A stretch of DNA of 8,929 nt from Nitrososphaera sp. (GTDB taxonomy: Archaea; Thermoproteota; Nitrososphaeria; Nitrososphaerales; Nitrososphaeraceae), in assembly GCA_022545875.1 (NCBI GenBank), contig JAKEIF010000092.1:1-8929 (forward strand), given 5' to 3'. The number at the start of each line of letters is the position of its first letter. Positions within the stretch are counted from its first letter, which is position 1. Both the position numbers and the translations under genes were made by a program. The notes beneath the pieces were generated by a model that saw only the letters and a program-made list of their open reading frames with translations, was not told where the DNA came from and searched no databases. Positions 1-5,844 of this stretch are shown one piece after another.

Positions 1-327
1 CTTCCTTGATCCGATATCTACCACATCTTCAACATCTGAGACAAAGATCTTGCCTTCGCCAGAAAGGCCAGTGCTTGTGCTCTCTAGAATCTTTTCAATT
101 ACCTTGCTTGCCAGCGAATCCTTTGTCACGATTACTATTGTCGCATTAACATTGAATTCTGGTCTATATGTCCCCGTGCCGCGTCCGGAGTGTATTTCGG
201 GCCGAGGGATTTCTCCTCGTCCTTTAGAGTCATAGTATGTCAGACCCCCTAGGTCGAGCTCTCTAAGTGCTGCAAATGCCCTTTCGAGCCGTGCAGATGG
301 GACAACAGCTTCAATTTTCTTCATCAT
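1..327 (-). CDS. Nitrogen regulatory P-II family protein (GlnB/GlnK-like), 3' end outside window
   Basis: Reading the reverse strand from 327 gives 109 residues with no stop up to base 1, so only a few C-terminal residues are missing relative to the usual ~112. The start MMKKIEAVVP matches the P-II beta1 strand. Residues 86-96 (TG, then GEGKIFV) match the B-loop signature TGxxGDGKIFV; Lys93 corresponds to the conserved ATP-contacting Lys90 of E. coli GlnB. The T-loop (about 36-58) is rich in Gly, Arg and Pro and about two residues longer than in GlnB; Tyr54 falls at the Tyr51 uridylylation position by hand alignment. Family role: trimeric cytosolic sensor of ATP/ADP and 2-oxoglutarate that binds transporters or enzymes. 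Odd: the positions of GlnB Arg101 and Arg103 read Asp104 and Gly106, so ligand binding may differ. Met1 (325-327) or Met2 (322-324) could start the protein; a TATA box fits a near-leaderless start. It follows nirK on the same strand but is separated from it by a terminator. GlnB versus GlnK cannot be decided. Confidence 0.92.
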   Translation of the reverse strand, partial: MMKKIEAVVPSARLERAFAALRELDLGGLTYYDSKGRGEIPRPEIHSGRGTGTYRPEFNVNATIVIVTKDSLASKVIEKILESTSTGLSGEGKIFVSDVEDVVDIGSRK

Positions 328-351
328 GAATCCAGTCAGCTAGGTATCGCC

Positions 352-361
352 TTTATTAAAA
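352..361 (-). promoter_or_regulatory. TATA box of the P-II gene
   Basis: On the reverse strand TTTTAATAAA lies in an AT-rich stretch with its centre about 29 bases before the first ATG (327). Archaeal TATA centres lie about 26 bases upstream of the transcription start, so transcription would begin at or within a few bases of the ATG. It supports P-II having its own promoter rather than depending on nirK read-through. Confidence 0.5.
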
Positions 362-394
362 TATTTTGTGCGGGGTGGTAATGCAATTATTACC

Positions 395-451
395 TTTTTT
401 CTAAAAAATATTAAAAAAATATGAAAAGAACGTAAGTTTTAGCTTACGTTC
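395..451 (-). terminator. nirK terminator: hairpin over the stop codon plus T-tracts
   Basis: Bases 428-436 and 443-451 are perfect 9-bp inverted repeats (GAACGTAAG / CTTACGTTC) around a 6-base loop. On the reverse strand the hairpin spans the nirK stop codon (439-441) and is followed at once by TTTTC, then T7 and T6 runs down to about 395. A stem followed by U-tracts is a strong form of terminator; archaea usually need only the U-tract. It should insulate the P-II gene from nirK transcription. Confidence 0.8.
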
Positions 452-2007
452 ACGGTACCAGCCATGGTCGGGTGCAGGACGCAGTAATACGGGAACTCGC
501 CTTCTTCAGTAAAGGTAAAGCTCTGCGTTGCGGACGGAGCTATGATTGCCGGTGCACTTGCTGACCCGCCAAACAATCCTGTCGGTCCACCTGAAGCTGT
601 TCCTGACGTCGCGGTGTGGACCGTACTGTCTTCATTTGTCCACGTTACTGTGTCTCCGACGCTTACATTGATCGGATTTGGATCATATGCATCGTCAGTC
701 TTTGTACTCGAACCCGCAGTTATGGCTACCTCGGTTTCTCCCGATGTCGGGGACGACGGGCTCGTCGAATTCCCGCTCGTCTGATTACCAGTTTGGTTTC
801 CGGTCTGACCCGATGTAGCGTTTCCGCCGGATGTGGCGTTGCCTGATGTCATGTTGCCTGTTGTATCGTCCTCCTCAGGCTCTTCTGGCATGACGTCAGT
901 ATCGGTACCGTTGGTATCAGTGTCTGTCATTGACATTCCGCCGGTACTTTCACTTCCCCTCGGTGGTACCCATGTTCCTTCAGGATGATCAGTCGCGGTA
1001 GAATTGTTTACAGCGAGTACCGCGAACGCGCCTCCCTTCAGGACATCATTCATTGCATGGTCAACGCCTACATAGATTCCTTCCTCTGGGAAGACTGCTT
1101 CGATTACGGATGCAGAGCCAGGCGGAATTGTCCAAGTTTCGTCATTCTTCATCTGCGTACCATACCTATTTGAGATTGAACCGTCCCTGACATCAATCAT
1201 GCCGGAGATGAAGTGGAACGCAACCACGTCATTCGGACCAGGATTGACGATATACCAGCGTGTTTGCTCACCGGGTTTTACCTTGAATATTTCTGCTTCC
1301 TCGTTTAGCACGATCTTTGACTGCTGGCCTATGGAAGGCACATATTTGAAAGCCATCCCGTTTGTAAGTACAAGGTCTGGATTTCCTGCAAGGAACTTGT
1401 TCAGGTCGAGCGTGCTAGTTCCGTTGGCCGGTTCAAACAGTGCGCCAACATTGCTTGCATAGATTTCGCCAAATACGACATAGAATTCTTTAGCTGGCCT
1501 TTCATTCTCGGGGTGCACAACAATCCCTCCGTACATGCCGTTTGCGATGTGCTCCCATACGCCATTGAGGCCGTCAGCGCCACAGTGATAAAAGAACACA
1601 CCGGCGTTTACAGCGTCCAGCGTCCAAGTTTTACTTTCCCCGGAAGCTACATTGCCCGACAATGCCTTTGAAGGACCGAATCCCGCGTGAAAGTCCATGC
1701 TGTGAATAACGTCGCCCCTGTTCTCGACGGTTATCTCCAGCGTGTCTCCCTGATCGACTGCGATTACAGGGCCGGGTATCGTTCCGTTCCAAACCATAGC
1801 CATATAGCTTACTCCCCCTGGGTGCAGCGCATTATCTGGTGCGACTTGCACCTCTACCTCGTCAGCAATTAGATAGACCTTCTTAGTCACGCCTGTGCTC
1901 TGAGCTGTTGCATTGTCAAAACCCATGTTTCCTGAAATAGGTCCTGCAAGCACCAAGCCAGCCACAAGAACACCAGCGGCTAGAGCGGCAACTATTGTCT
2001 TGTTCAT
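439..2007 (-). CDS. nirK: Copper nitrite reductase NirK with fused C-terminal cupredoxin domain, secreted
   Basis: 522 residues. Residues 1-22 are a hydrophobic export signal (MNKT then an Ala/Val/Leu core), possibly cleaved near ATAQ (33-36), placing the enzyme outside the membrane. Residues ~40-335 form the two NirK cupredoxin domains. Type 1 copper ligands: His102, Cys142, His153, Met158. Type 2 ligands: His107, His141 and His317 (from the neighbouring subunit in the trimer). Catalytic Asp105 (in HSMDFH) and His265 (in FHFISG) match Asp98/His255 of Alcaligenes NirK, so it should be active in reducing nitrite to NO. Residues ~340-423 are a low-complexity linker with many N-X-S/T sites. Residues ~424-522 are a third cupredoxin with His464, Cys509, His512 and Met515; its CVLHPTM loop has amicyanin-like spacing. 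The extra domain probably delivers electrons (inference). The fusion fits NirK of ammonia-oxidizing thaumarchaea, where NirK is highly expressed and tied to NO handling. Start ATG 2007 is supported by the signal peptide and a TATA box 27 bases upstream. Alternative: a related multicopper oxidase, less likely given the ligand set. Confidence 0.95.
   Translation of the reverse strand: MNKTIVAALAAGVLVAGLVLAGPISGNMGFDNATAQSTGVTKKVYLIADEVEVQVAPDNALHPGGVSYMAMVWNGTIPGPVIAVDQGDTLEITVENRGDVIHSMDFHAGFGPSKALSGNVASGESKTWTLDAVNAGVFFYHCGADGLNGVWEHIANGMYGGIVVHPENERPAKEFYVVFGEIYASNVGALFEPANGTSTLDLNKFLAGNPDLVLTNGMAFKYVPSIGQQSKIVLNEEAEIFKVKPGEQTRWYIVNPGPNDVVAFHFISGMIDVRDGSISNRYGTQMKNDETWTIPPGSASVIEAVFPEEGIYVGVDHAMNDVLKGGAFAVLAVNNSTATDHPEGTWVPPRGSESTGGMSMTDTDTNGTDTDVMPEEPEEDDTTGNMTSGNATSGGNATSGQTGNQTGNQTSGNSTSPSSPTSGETEVAITAGSSTKTDDAYDPNPINVSVGDTVTWTNEDSTVHTATSGTASGGPTGLFGGSASAPAIIAPSATQSFTFTEEGEFPYYCVLHPTMAGTVNVS
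739..990 (-). repeat. Low-complexity, sequon-rich linker inside nirK
   Basis: This codes residues 340-423 of NirK. The composition is almost only Gly, Ser, Thr, Asn, Asp, Glu, Gln, Pro and Met. An acidic part (about 361-382, TDTDTNG and EEPEEDD) precedes a repeat-like part (about 384-415) built on the units GNMTSG, GNATSG and GNQT. Seven N-X-S/T sequons start at Asn366, 385, 390, 396, 404, 408 and 413. It is likely flexible and glycosylated, tethering the third cupredoxin to the NirK core. The repeat is imperfect at DNA level. Confidence 0.8.
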
Positions 2008-2028
2008 CGCCGGGCATCAACTGATCGC

Positions 2029-2038
2029 ATATTAAAAA
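2029..2038 (-). promoter_or_regulatory. TATA box of nirK
   Basis: On the reverse strand TTTTTAATAT has its centre about 27 bases before the nirK ATG at 2007. This predicts transcription starting almost exactly at the ATG and thus a leaderless nirK mRNA. No Shine-Dalgarno sequence stands before the ATG. A more distal AT-rich region (2041-2106) could carry operator sites. Confidence 0.6.
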
Positions 2039-2155
2039 TTTTTTACAATTGATTAGCGAACAATTATACTTTTATTCGTATAGAAGAATATATTGGAATA
2101 TTTCTTAGCTTAATCTTCCAGGTGGCCATTCGCGAAGCGTCCTCGCAAAAGTACG

Positions 2156-2164
2156 TTTTTTTAT
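2156..2164 (+). promoter_or_regulatory. Possible TATA-like element of the zinc-ribbon gene
   Basis: A T-rich run ending in TTTATC sits about 28-30 bases before the TTG start at 2190, the spacing seen for the other promoters here. It is a poorer match to an archaeal TATA box than those of nirK, ppdK or fbp. It agrees with the TTG being a leaderless start. The 182 bases 2008-2189 hold no other gene I can support. Confidence 0.35.
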
Positions 2165-2189
2165 CGGTTTTGGCAAGCTATGACTGCCC

Positions 2190-2633
2190 TTGCGCAATAT
2201 TTTTGGAAAGAAGGAAGACGTATTCTGTGCTGTCTGCAGCAAGCAGCTCGGCAGGCACAGGTATCGTCCAGCAAAGGAGTGGGACGTATCAGGGCTGCTC
2301 TGTTCTGATTGCCACATAGACAAGGGAAGGGAATTCATAGAGAAGCAAAATGCAGAGCAAAACGCTCCTGACCGGTGCGCCAACTGTCAGAAAGAAATCA
2401 CTTTGGACGAAGACAGGAACAAGCCAAAGTGGCAATGGGACATGGACTCAGGGCTGCTTGTATGCAAGGTCTGCTATCAAAAGCGTGATGTCGATCACAA
2501 CAAGAAAATTAATTTCTGCTCTTCGTGCAATGCCAAGCTTGGCATGTTCTTCTATCATCCAAAGCCCGCATGGAAGCTGGAGGGTAATCTCTGCAGGCGA
2601 TGTTGGGACCAGCGGAACAGGGGCGATGAGTGA
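2190..2633 (+). CDS. Triple CxxC zinc-ribbon (treble-clef-like) protein, function unknown
   Basis: 147 residues with three copies of a CxxC-x(21-25)-CxxC unit: Cys13/16/38/41, Cys63/66/92/95 and Cys110/113/135/138. Each unit has a Trp (residues 31, 81 or 83, 128) and a G-x-L(V)-C turn before the second CxxC pair (SGLLC, SGLLVC, EGNLC), so they look like duplicated zinc-binding domains. The protein is charged, with no signal peptide or membrane segment, and so cytosolic. The start is TTG 2190; an in-frame TGA at 2181-2183 prevents extension and no ATG lies near in frame. It is transcribed away from nirK and is followed by a C2H2 protein in the same frame after one TGA and one codon. Small zinc proteins of this kind are frequent in Nitrososphaera-like genomes and are often guessed to be regulators; I can name no specific role. 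Binding of nucleic acid or protein is inference. Confidence 0.8.
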   Translation: MRNIFGKKEDVFCAVCSKQLGRHRYRPAKEWDVSGLLCSDCHIDKGREFIEKQNAEQNAPDRCANCQKEITLDEDRNKPKWQWDMDSGLLVCKVCYQKRDVDHNKKINFCSSCNAKLGMFFYHPKPAWKLEGNLCRRCWDQRNRGDE

Positions 2634-2636
2634 GGC

Positions 2637-2840
2637 TTGTTTGAGAAACACAAGTGTGATACGTGCGGAAGAAAGTTCCGCAAGGTGGAAGAGCTAATGC
2701 AACACCAGCAGGTTGCCCACGAGCAAAAGCTGTACATGTGTAATGAGTGCAATACCGGCTTTGAAGGAATGGAGCAGATGCGGGATCACGCCAAAAAGTT
2801 TCATTCATACAACAGGATGAAAGATGGGAAAAAAGGCTAG
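2637..2840 (+). CDS. Small two-finger C2H2 zinc-finger protein
   Basis: 67 residues starting with TTG at 2637. Finger 1: Cys7, Cys10, His23, His28, with Phe14 and Leu20 as core residues. Finger 2: Cys35, Cys38, His51, His56, with Phe42 and Met48. Both have C-x2-C-x12-H-x4-H spacing, a classic C2H2 form, and the linker HEQKLYMC resembles the usual TGEKPYxC linker in position. A basic tail (KDGKKG) follows. Likely binds DNA or RNA, possibly as a transcription regulator (inference). It begins three bases after the TGA of the triple zinc-ribbon gene and in the same frame, so the two are probably translationally coupled, or form one protein by stop read-through. GTGAGG just before the TTG resembles a Shine-Dalgarno site but is too close to serve this start well. 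Its stop codon overlaps the rpoP stop on the other strand. Confidence 0.75.
   Translation: MFEKHKCDTCGRKFRKVEELMQHQQVAHEQKLYMCNECNTGFEGMEQMRDHAKKFHSYNRMKDGKKG
2829..2834 (-). terminator. Possible U-tract terminator after rpoP
   Basis: Six T residues on the reverse strand lie three bases past the rpoP stop codon, inside the antisense of the C2H2 gene tail. Archaeal RNA polymerase can stop at U-tracts without a hairpin. The tract is short, so overlap of the convergent transcripts is possible. Confidence 0.35.
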
Positions 2841-3004
2841 ACTGCTTTCAGCTGCTTGACGATTGGCGGCCGCGCCTTCCGAAACACCCTAAAGCCGCAG
2901 ATGCACTTTATTTCTGGCAACTTTGAAAGCTCTTCAACCGTAACTGGGGTGCCGCACCTCATGCATTCGTATGTAACCGCTCCCCCGGAGTTTAGGCTCG
3001 CCAT
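2837..3004 (-). CDS. rpoP: DNA-directed RNA polymerase subunit P (Rpo12/RpoP)
   Basis: 55 residues. It is the zinc-ribbon subunit that bridges the large subunits during archaeal RNA polymerase assembly, like eukaryotic Rpb12. YECMRCGTPV, EELSKLPEIKC and the C-terminal RPPIVKQLKA are the family hallmarks. Zinc ligands are Cys14, Cys17, Cys34 and Cys36; the second pair is C-I-C, one residue shorter than the common C-x2-C. The frame is open upstream into ppdK, but the family begins near the first zinc pair, so ATG 3002-3004 is the best start. The gene begins 29 bases after the ppdK stop on the same strand with no visible TATA box between, so it is probably co-transcribed with ppdK. Its TAG and the TAG of the C2H2 gene share the palindrome CTAG at 2837-2840. 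Confidence 0.9.
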   Translation of the reverse strand: MASLNSGGAVTYECMRCGTPVTVEELSKLPEIKCICGFRVFRKARPPIVKQLKAV

Positions 3005-3033
3005 GAGAATGATATCAACCGGCTGCCCACATT

Positions 3034-5721
3034 TTAAGCTATAGTGGATTGGCGCGGATGTAGTTTCTTGTTCTGCCGGATTGCAGACTGCGCCGCAGCT
3101 AGAATGGCTATTGGGATTCTGTGTGAAGACGCGCTTACATAGTCCAGGCCGATACTGCTGCAGAACTCTATAGAGCGCGGGTCGCCTCCGTGCTCGCCAC
3201 ATATTCCGATCTCTATGTCTTTCTTCACGCGCCTTGCGAGTTCAACTGCCATGCCCATTAGCCTTCCTACGCCCTTGGCATCTACGGTCTGGAAAGGGTT
3301 TACGCTCATTATCCCCTTCTCTAAGTAGAACGGCAGAAACTTGCCTTCCGCATCTTCTCTGCTAAAGCTAAAAGTGGCCTGCGTTAAGTCGTTGGTGCCA
3401 AAGCTGATGAAATCTACCAGGTGTGCGATGTCGTCTGCGACAAGGCAGGCCCGCACTACTTCAATCATGCTCCCAAACTTGATTCTGAGCTTTACCCTGT
3501 GTCTGTGCTCTACCTCCCGCTTGATGGACTCAAATATCTGTCTGACTGAGGCAAGTTCCTCTACAAGGCCTACCTGGGGCACCATTATCTGGGGCTCGAC
3601 AGCGACAGACTCTTTGGCAAGCTCTGCGGCAGCTTCGCAAATTGCCCTGATCTGCGTTTCATAAATTTCGGGAAAAGATATTCCCATCCTAACGCCTCTA
3701 TGACCAAGCATGGGATTGATTTCTGAAAGCTCGTGAACCCGTCGTTGTACCTTTTCAAGCTGCGCTACCTCTTCCGGCCTGGCGCCGGTGGATCGAAGTT
3801 CAAAGATGCGTTCCATGAGATCCTCTTCATTTGGGAGAAATTCGTGGAGGGGCGGATCCAGTAGCCTAATAGTAACAGGGAGCCCCCGCATTTCACTGAG
3901 AATCGTCTTAAAATCTGCACGCTGGAAAGGCTCCATCTCCAAGAGGACCTTTCGCCTCTCGGCTTCTGTTTCAGCCATTATCATGTCGACAAATTGTGCC
4001 ACCCTGTCGTGCTTGTTGAACATGCGTTCTGTCCTGCAAAGCCCAACTCCTTCTGCTCCGTACTGGCGAGCAAGTGCTGCACTTTCCGGTGTGTCCGCGT
4101 TGGCCCTTATCTTTATCCCCTTTGTTTCCAGAGACCACTGCAGCAACTCCTTGAACTCTAAAGAAATCTCTGGCTCGACCGTTGGAACTTCGCCAGAATA
4201 AACCCTGCCGCTTGACCCGTCAATCGTAATTCTTTGACCTTCCCTCGCCACCAGTTTGCCGTCAACGCTAAAGCTAATGTCGTCAGAATCGATCTCTATC
4301 TGCGAGCAGCCGACAACACAGGGCTTGCCCATCCCTCTTGCGACGACTGCGGCATGTGATGTTTTTCCTCCTCTCGTGGTCAAGATTCCCGACGCATAAA
4401 AGAATGCGGGGACATCGTCAGGCTTGGTCTCCTCTCTGATTATGATTACCTTTTCGCCCTTTTTGCCAAGGATTTCTGCCTTTGATATGTCAAAGACAGC
4501 GACTCCGCTGGCGGCTCCCGGCGACGCTCCCACACCGGTCGCAACTGCCTTTTGTTTTGAGTGTGGGTCAATTCTCCGGTAGAGGATCTGCTCGAGGCCT
4601 TCGGGGTCGATCCGTTCTAGGGCGGCTATTCGCGTTATCAGACCTTCGTGGTACATGTCAACGGAAGTCTTGACTTGCGCGACGGGATTCATCCTCGCGG
4701 CCCTTGTCTGCAGTATGTAGAGCCTTGATTTTTCAACAGTGAATTCGACGTCCTGCGGCTCCTTGAAGTGATTCTCCAGCTTTTCACAGACGTTTTTCAG
4801 CTGCCTATAGACGTCAGGCATTTCACTGATTAGGGAATCGATATGGTTCGGAGTTGTCTTGCCCGAAACCACGTCTTCTCCCTGTGCGTTCGTTAGATAG
4901 TCACCGTAAAGACTTTTCTCGCCGGTTTCGGGATTCCGGGTAAAGACAACGCCGGTGCAGCTGTCAGAACCCATATTGCCAAAGACCATCGAGACTACAG
5001 TGACTGCGGTGCCATTGGACCTGTCGGGAGTGATGTTGTACTGCCGTCGGTATTCTACAGCCCGCTTGCCCGTCCACGACCTGAAGACGCCGTCTATTGC
5101 GAGTTCCAGCTGCTTGTAAGGATCCGAAGGAAATTTCCTGCCTGTCGCTTCGCAAAGTGAAATGAACGATTTGGATATCTCTCGCAGGACGTCGGCATTG
5201 GAGAGATCTTTTCCCGCGCTCAAGCTATCAAACTTTCTGTCGTCTATGCCAAGGACTATCTTGCCAAACATCTGGATGAACCGGCGGAATGCATCATAGG
5301 CAAATCTCGCCTCTCCGCTTTGTCTTGCAAGGCCTTCTACCGTTTCACCGTTCAGCCCAAGGTTCAGGATCGTGTCCAGCATGCCCGGCATCGATACGGC
5401 AGACCCGGAACGAACCGATACCAAAAGAGGGTTAGAGGCGTCGCCAAACTTCTTGCCTGTAAGGTCCTCCAGCCGCCTGATGGATTTGCGCACTTCGTCC
5501 ATTAGGCCATCCGGGAGCCGCCTTCCAGCTTCATAGAATTTCTCGCAAATATCCGTCGTTATTGTAAATCCAGGGGGTATAGGCAGGCCAAGCTGTGTCA
5601 TTTCTGCTAGCCCCGCGCCCTTGCCGCCAAGCAGTCTCCTGTCAATTACTTTGACTTCGTCAAAGAAGTATATCGGCCTCACAATCGAAGGAGCACTACC
5701 AAAAGCCGCATCTTCAGACAT
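3034..5721 (-). CDS. ppdK: Pyruvate, phosphate dikinase (PPDK)
   Basis: 895 residues, the usual PPDK length. It interconverts pyruvate + ATP + Pi and PEP + AMP + PPi in the cytosol; in an autotroph it would make PEP for gluconeogenesis. Residues ~15-340: ATP-grasp nucleotide-binding domain (GGKGAGLAEM at 32-41, SVRSGSAVSMPGM at 102-114, ILQTR at 336-340). Residues ~390-515: phospho-histidine swivelling domain with GGKTSHAAVVARG, phosphocarrier His456. Residues ~530-880: PEP/pyruvate TIM barrel with GLCRTERMF (560-568), TIRLLDPPLHEF (617-628), GHRGVRMG (673-680), SMIE (751-754), FGTNDLTQ (774-781) and the catalytic CGEHGGDP (Cys841). The split into GGKTSHAAV and CGEHGGDP motifs fits PPDK rather than PEP synthase. 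Lys453 occupies a place that is often Met in the His motif. Start ATG 5721 has a TATA box about 30 bases upstream. rpoP follows 29 bases downstream. Confidence 0.97.
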   Translation of the reverse strand: MSEDAAFGSAPSIVRPIYFFDEVKVIDRRLLGGKGAGLAEMTQLGLPIPPGFTITTDICEKFYEAGRRLPDGLMDEVRKSIRRLEDLTGKKFGDASNPLLVSVRSGSAVSMPGMLDTILNLGLNGETVEGLARQSGEARFAYDAFRRFIQMFGKIVLGIDDRKFDSLSAGKDLSNADVLREISKSFISLCEATGRKFPSDPYKQLELAIDGVFRSWTGKRAVEYRRQYNITPDRSNGTAVTVVSMVFGNMGSDSCTGVVFTRNPETGEKSLYGDYLTNAQGEDVVSGKTTPNHIDSLISEMPDVYRQLKNVCEKLENHFKEPQDVEFTVEKSRLYILQTRAARMNPVAQVKTSVDMYHEGLITRIAALERIDPEGLEQILYRRIDPHSKQKAVATGVGASPGAASGVAVFDISKAEILGKKGEKVIIIREETKPDDVPAFFYASGILTTRGGKTSHAAVVARGMGKPCVVGCSQIEIDSDDISFSVDGKLVAREGQRITIDGSSGRVYSGEVPTVEPEISLEFKELLQWSLETKGIKIRANADTPESAALARQYGAEGVGLCRTERMFNKHDRVAQFVDMIMAETEAERRKVLLEMEPFQRADFKTILSEMRGLPVTIRLLDPPLHEFLPNEEDLMERIFELRSTGARPEEVAQLEKVQRRVHELSEINPMLGHRGVRMGISFPEIYETQIRAICEAAAELAKESVAVEPQIMVPQVGLVEELASVRQIFESIKREVEHRHRVKLRIKFGSMIEVVRACLVADDIAHLVDFISFGTNDLTQATFSFSREDAEGKFLPFYLEKGIMSVNPFQTVDAKGVGRLMGMAVELARRVKKDIEIGICGEHGGDPRSIEFCSSIGLDYVSASSHRIPIAILAAAQSAIRQNKKLHPRQSTIA

Positions 5722-5744
5722 TGCCAGTGATCGATCCTCCCCGG

Positions 5745-5757
5745 CTTAATTTAAAAT
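5745..5757 (-). promoter_or_regulatory. TATA box of ppdK
   Basis: On the reverse strand ATTTTAAATTAAG is centred about 30 bases before the ATG at 5721, giving a start of transcription around 5725 and a leader of only a few bases. GGGGAGGA at about 5733-5740 resembles a Shine-Dalgarno site but would lie upstream of that transcript start and 14 bases from the ATG, so it may be a chance match. Confidence 0.55.
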
Positions 5758-5844
5758 CTTGTATGCGCCTTTACCGATAATTTCAAATCATTGGATACGA
5801 TCCCAGATTTGGGCGTGGAAGGCTGGCAAATGTTGGTGGTCTGA

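Noticed and set aside
384..420. AT-rich stretch between nirK and the P-II gene as a possible origin or attachment site.
   Set aside because: The T-runs follow directly on the nirK hairpin and are explained by termination; no repeats, tRNA or integrase were seen nearby.
439..2007. Apparent loss of the catalytic His of NirK, since the GGHGD-like position reads SGMID.
   Set aside because: Counting from the type 2 ligand His317 shows the catalytic His255 equivalent is His265 in FHFISG, which is present; the Met replaces a different, less conserved His.
2084..2106. Possible operator dyad AAGAA...TTCTT upstream of nirK.
   Set aside because: Only five base pairs match at the outer ends and the inside does not pair; it is easily explained by AT-rich sequence.
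2350..2697. Alternative + strand frame through the zinc-finger genes, including an ATG at 2626.
   Set aside because: It lacks domain features, while the overlapping frame has regular zinc ligands; it is a shadow frame.
3005..3202. N-terminal extension of rpoP into the ppdK coding region.
   Set aside because: The extra residues have no resemblance to Rpo12 and read ppdK in a shifted frame; the family starts just before the first zinc pair.
3341..5505. Several + strand open frames of 60-137 codons opposite ppdK.
   Set aside because: They are antisense to a fully conserved PPDK and show no recognisable protein features.
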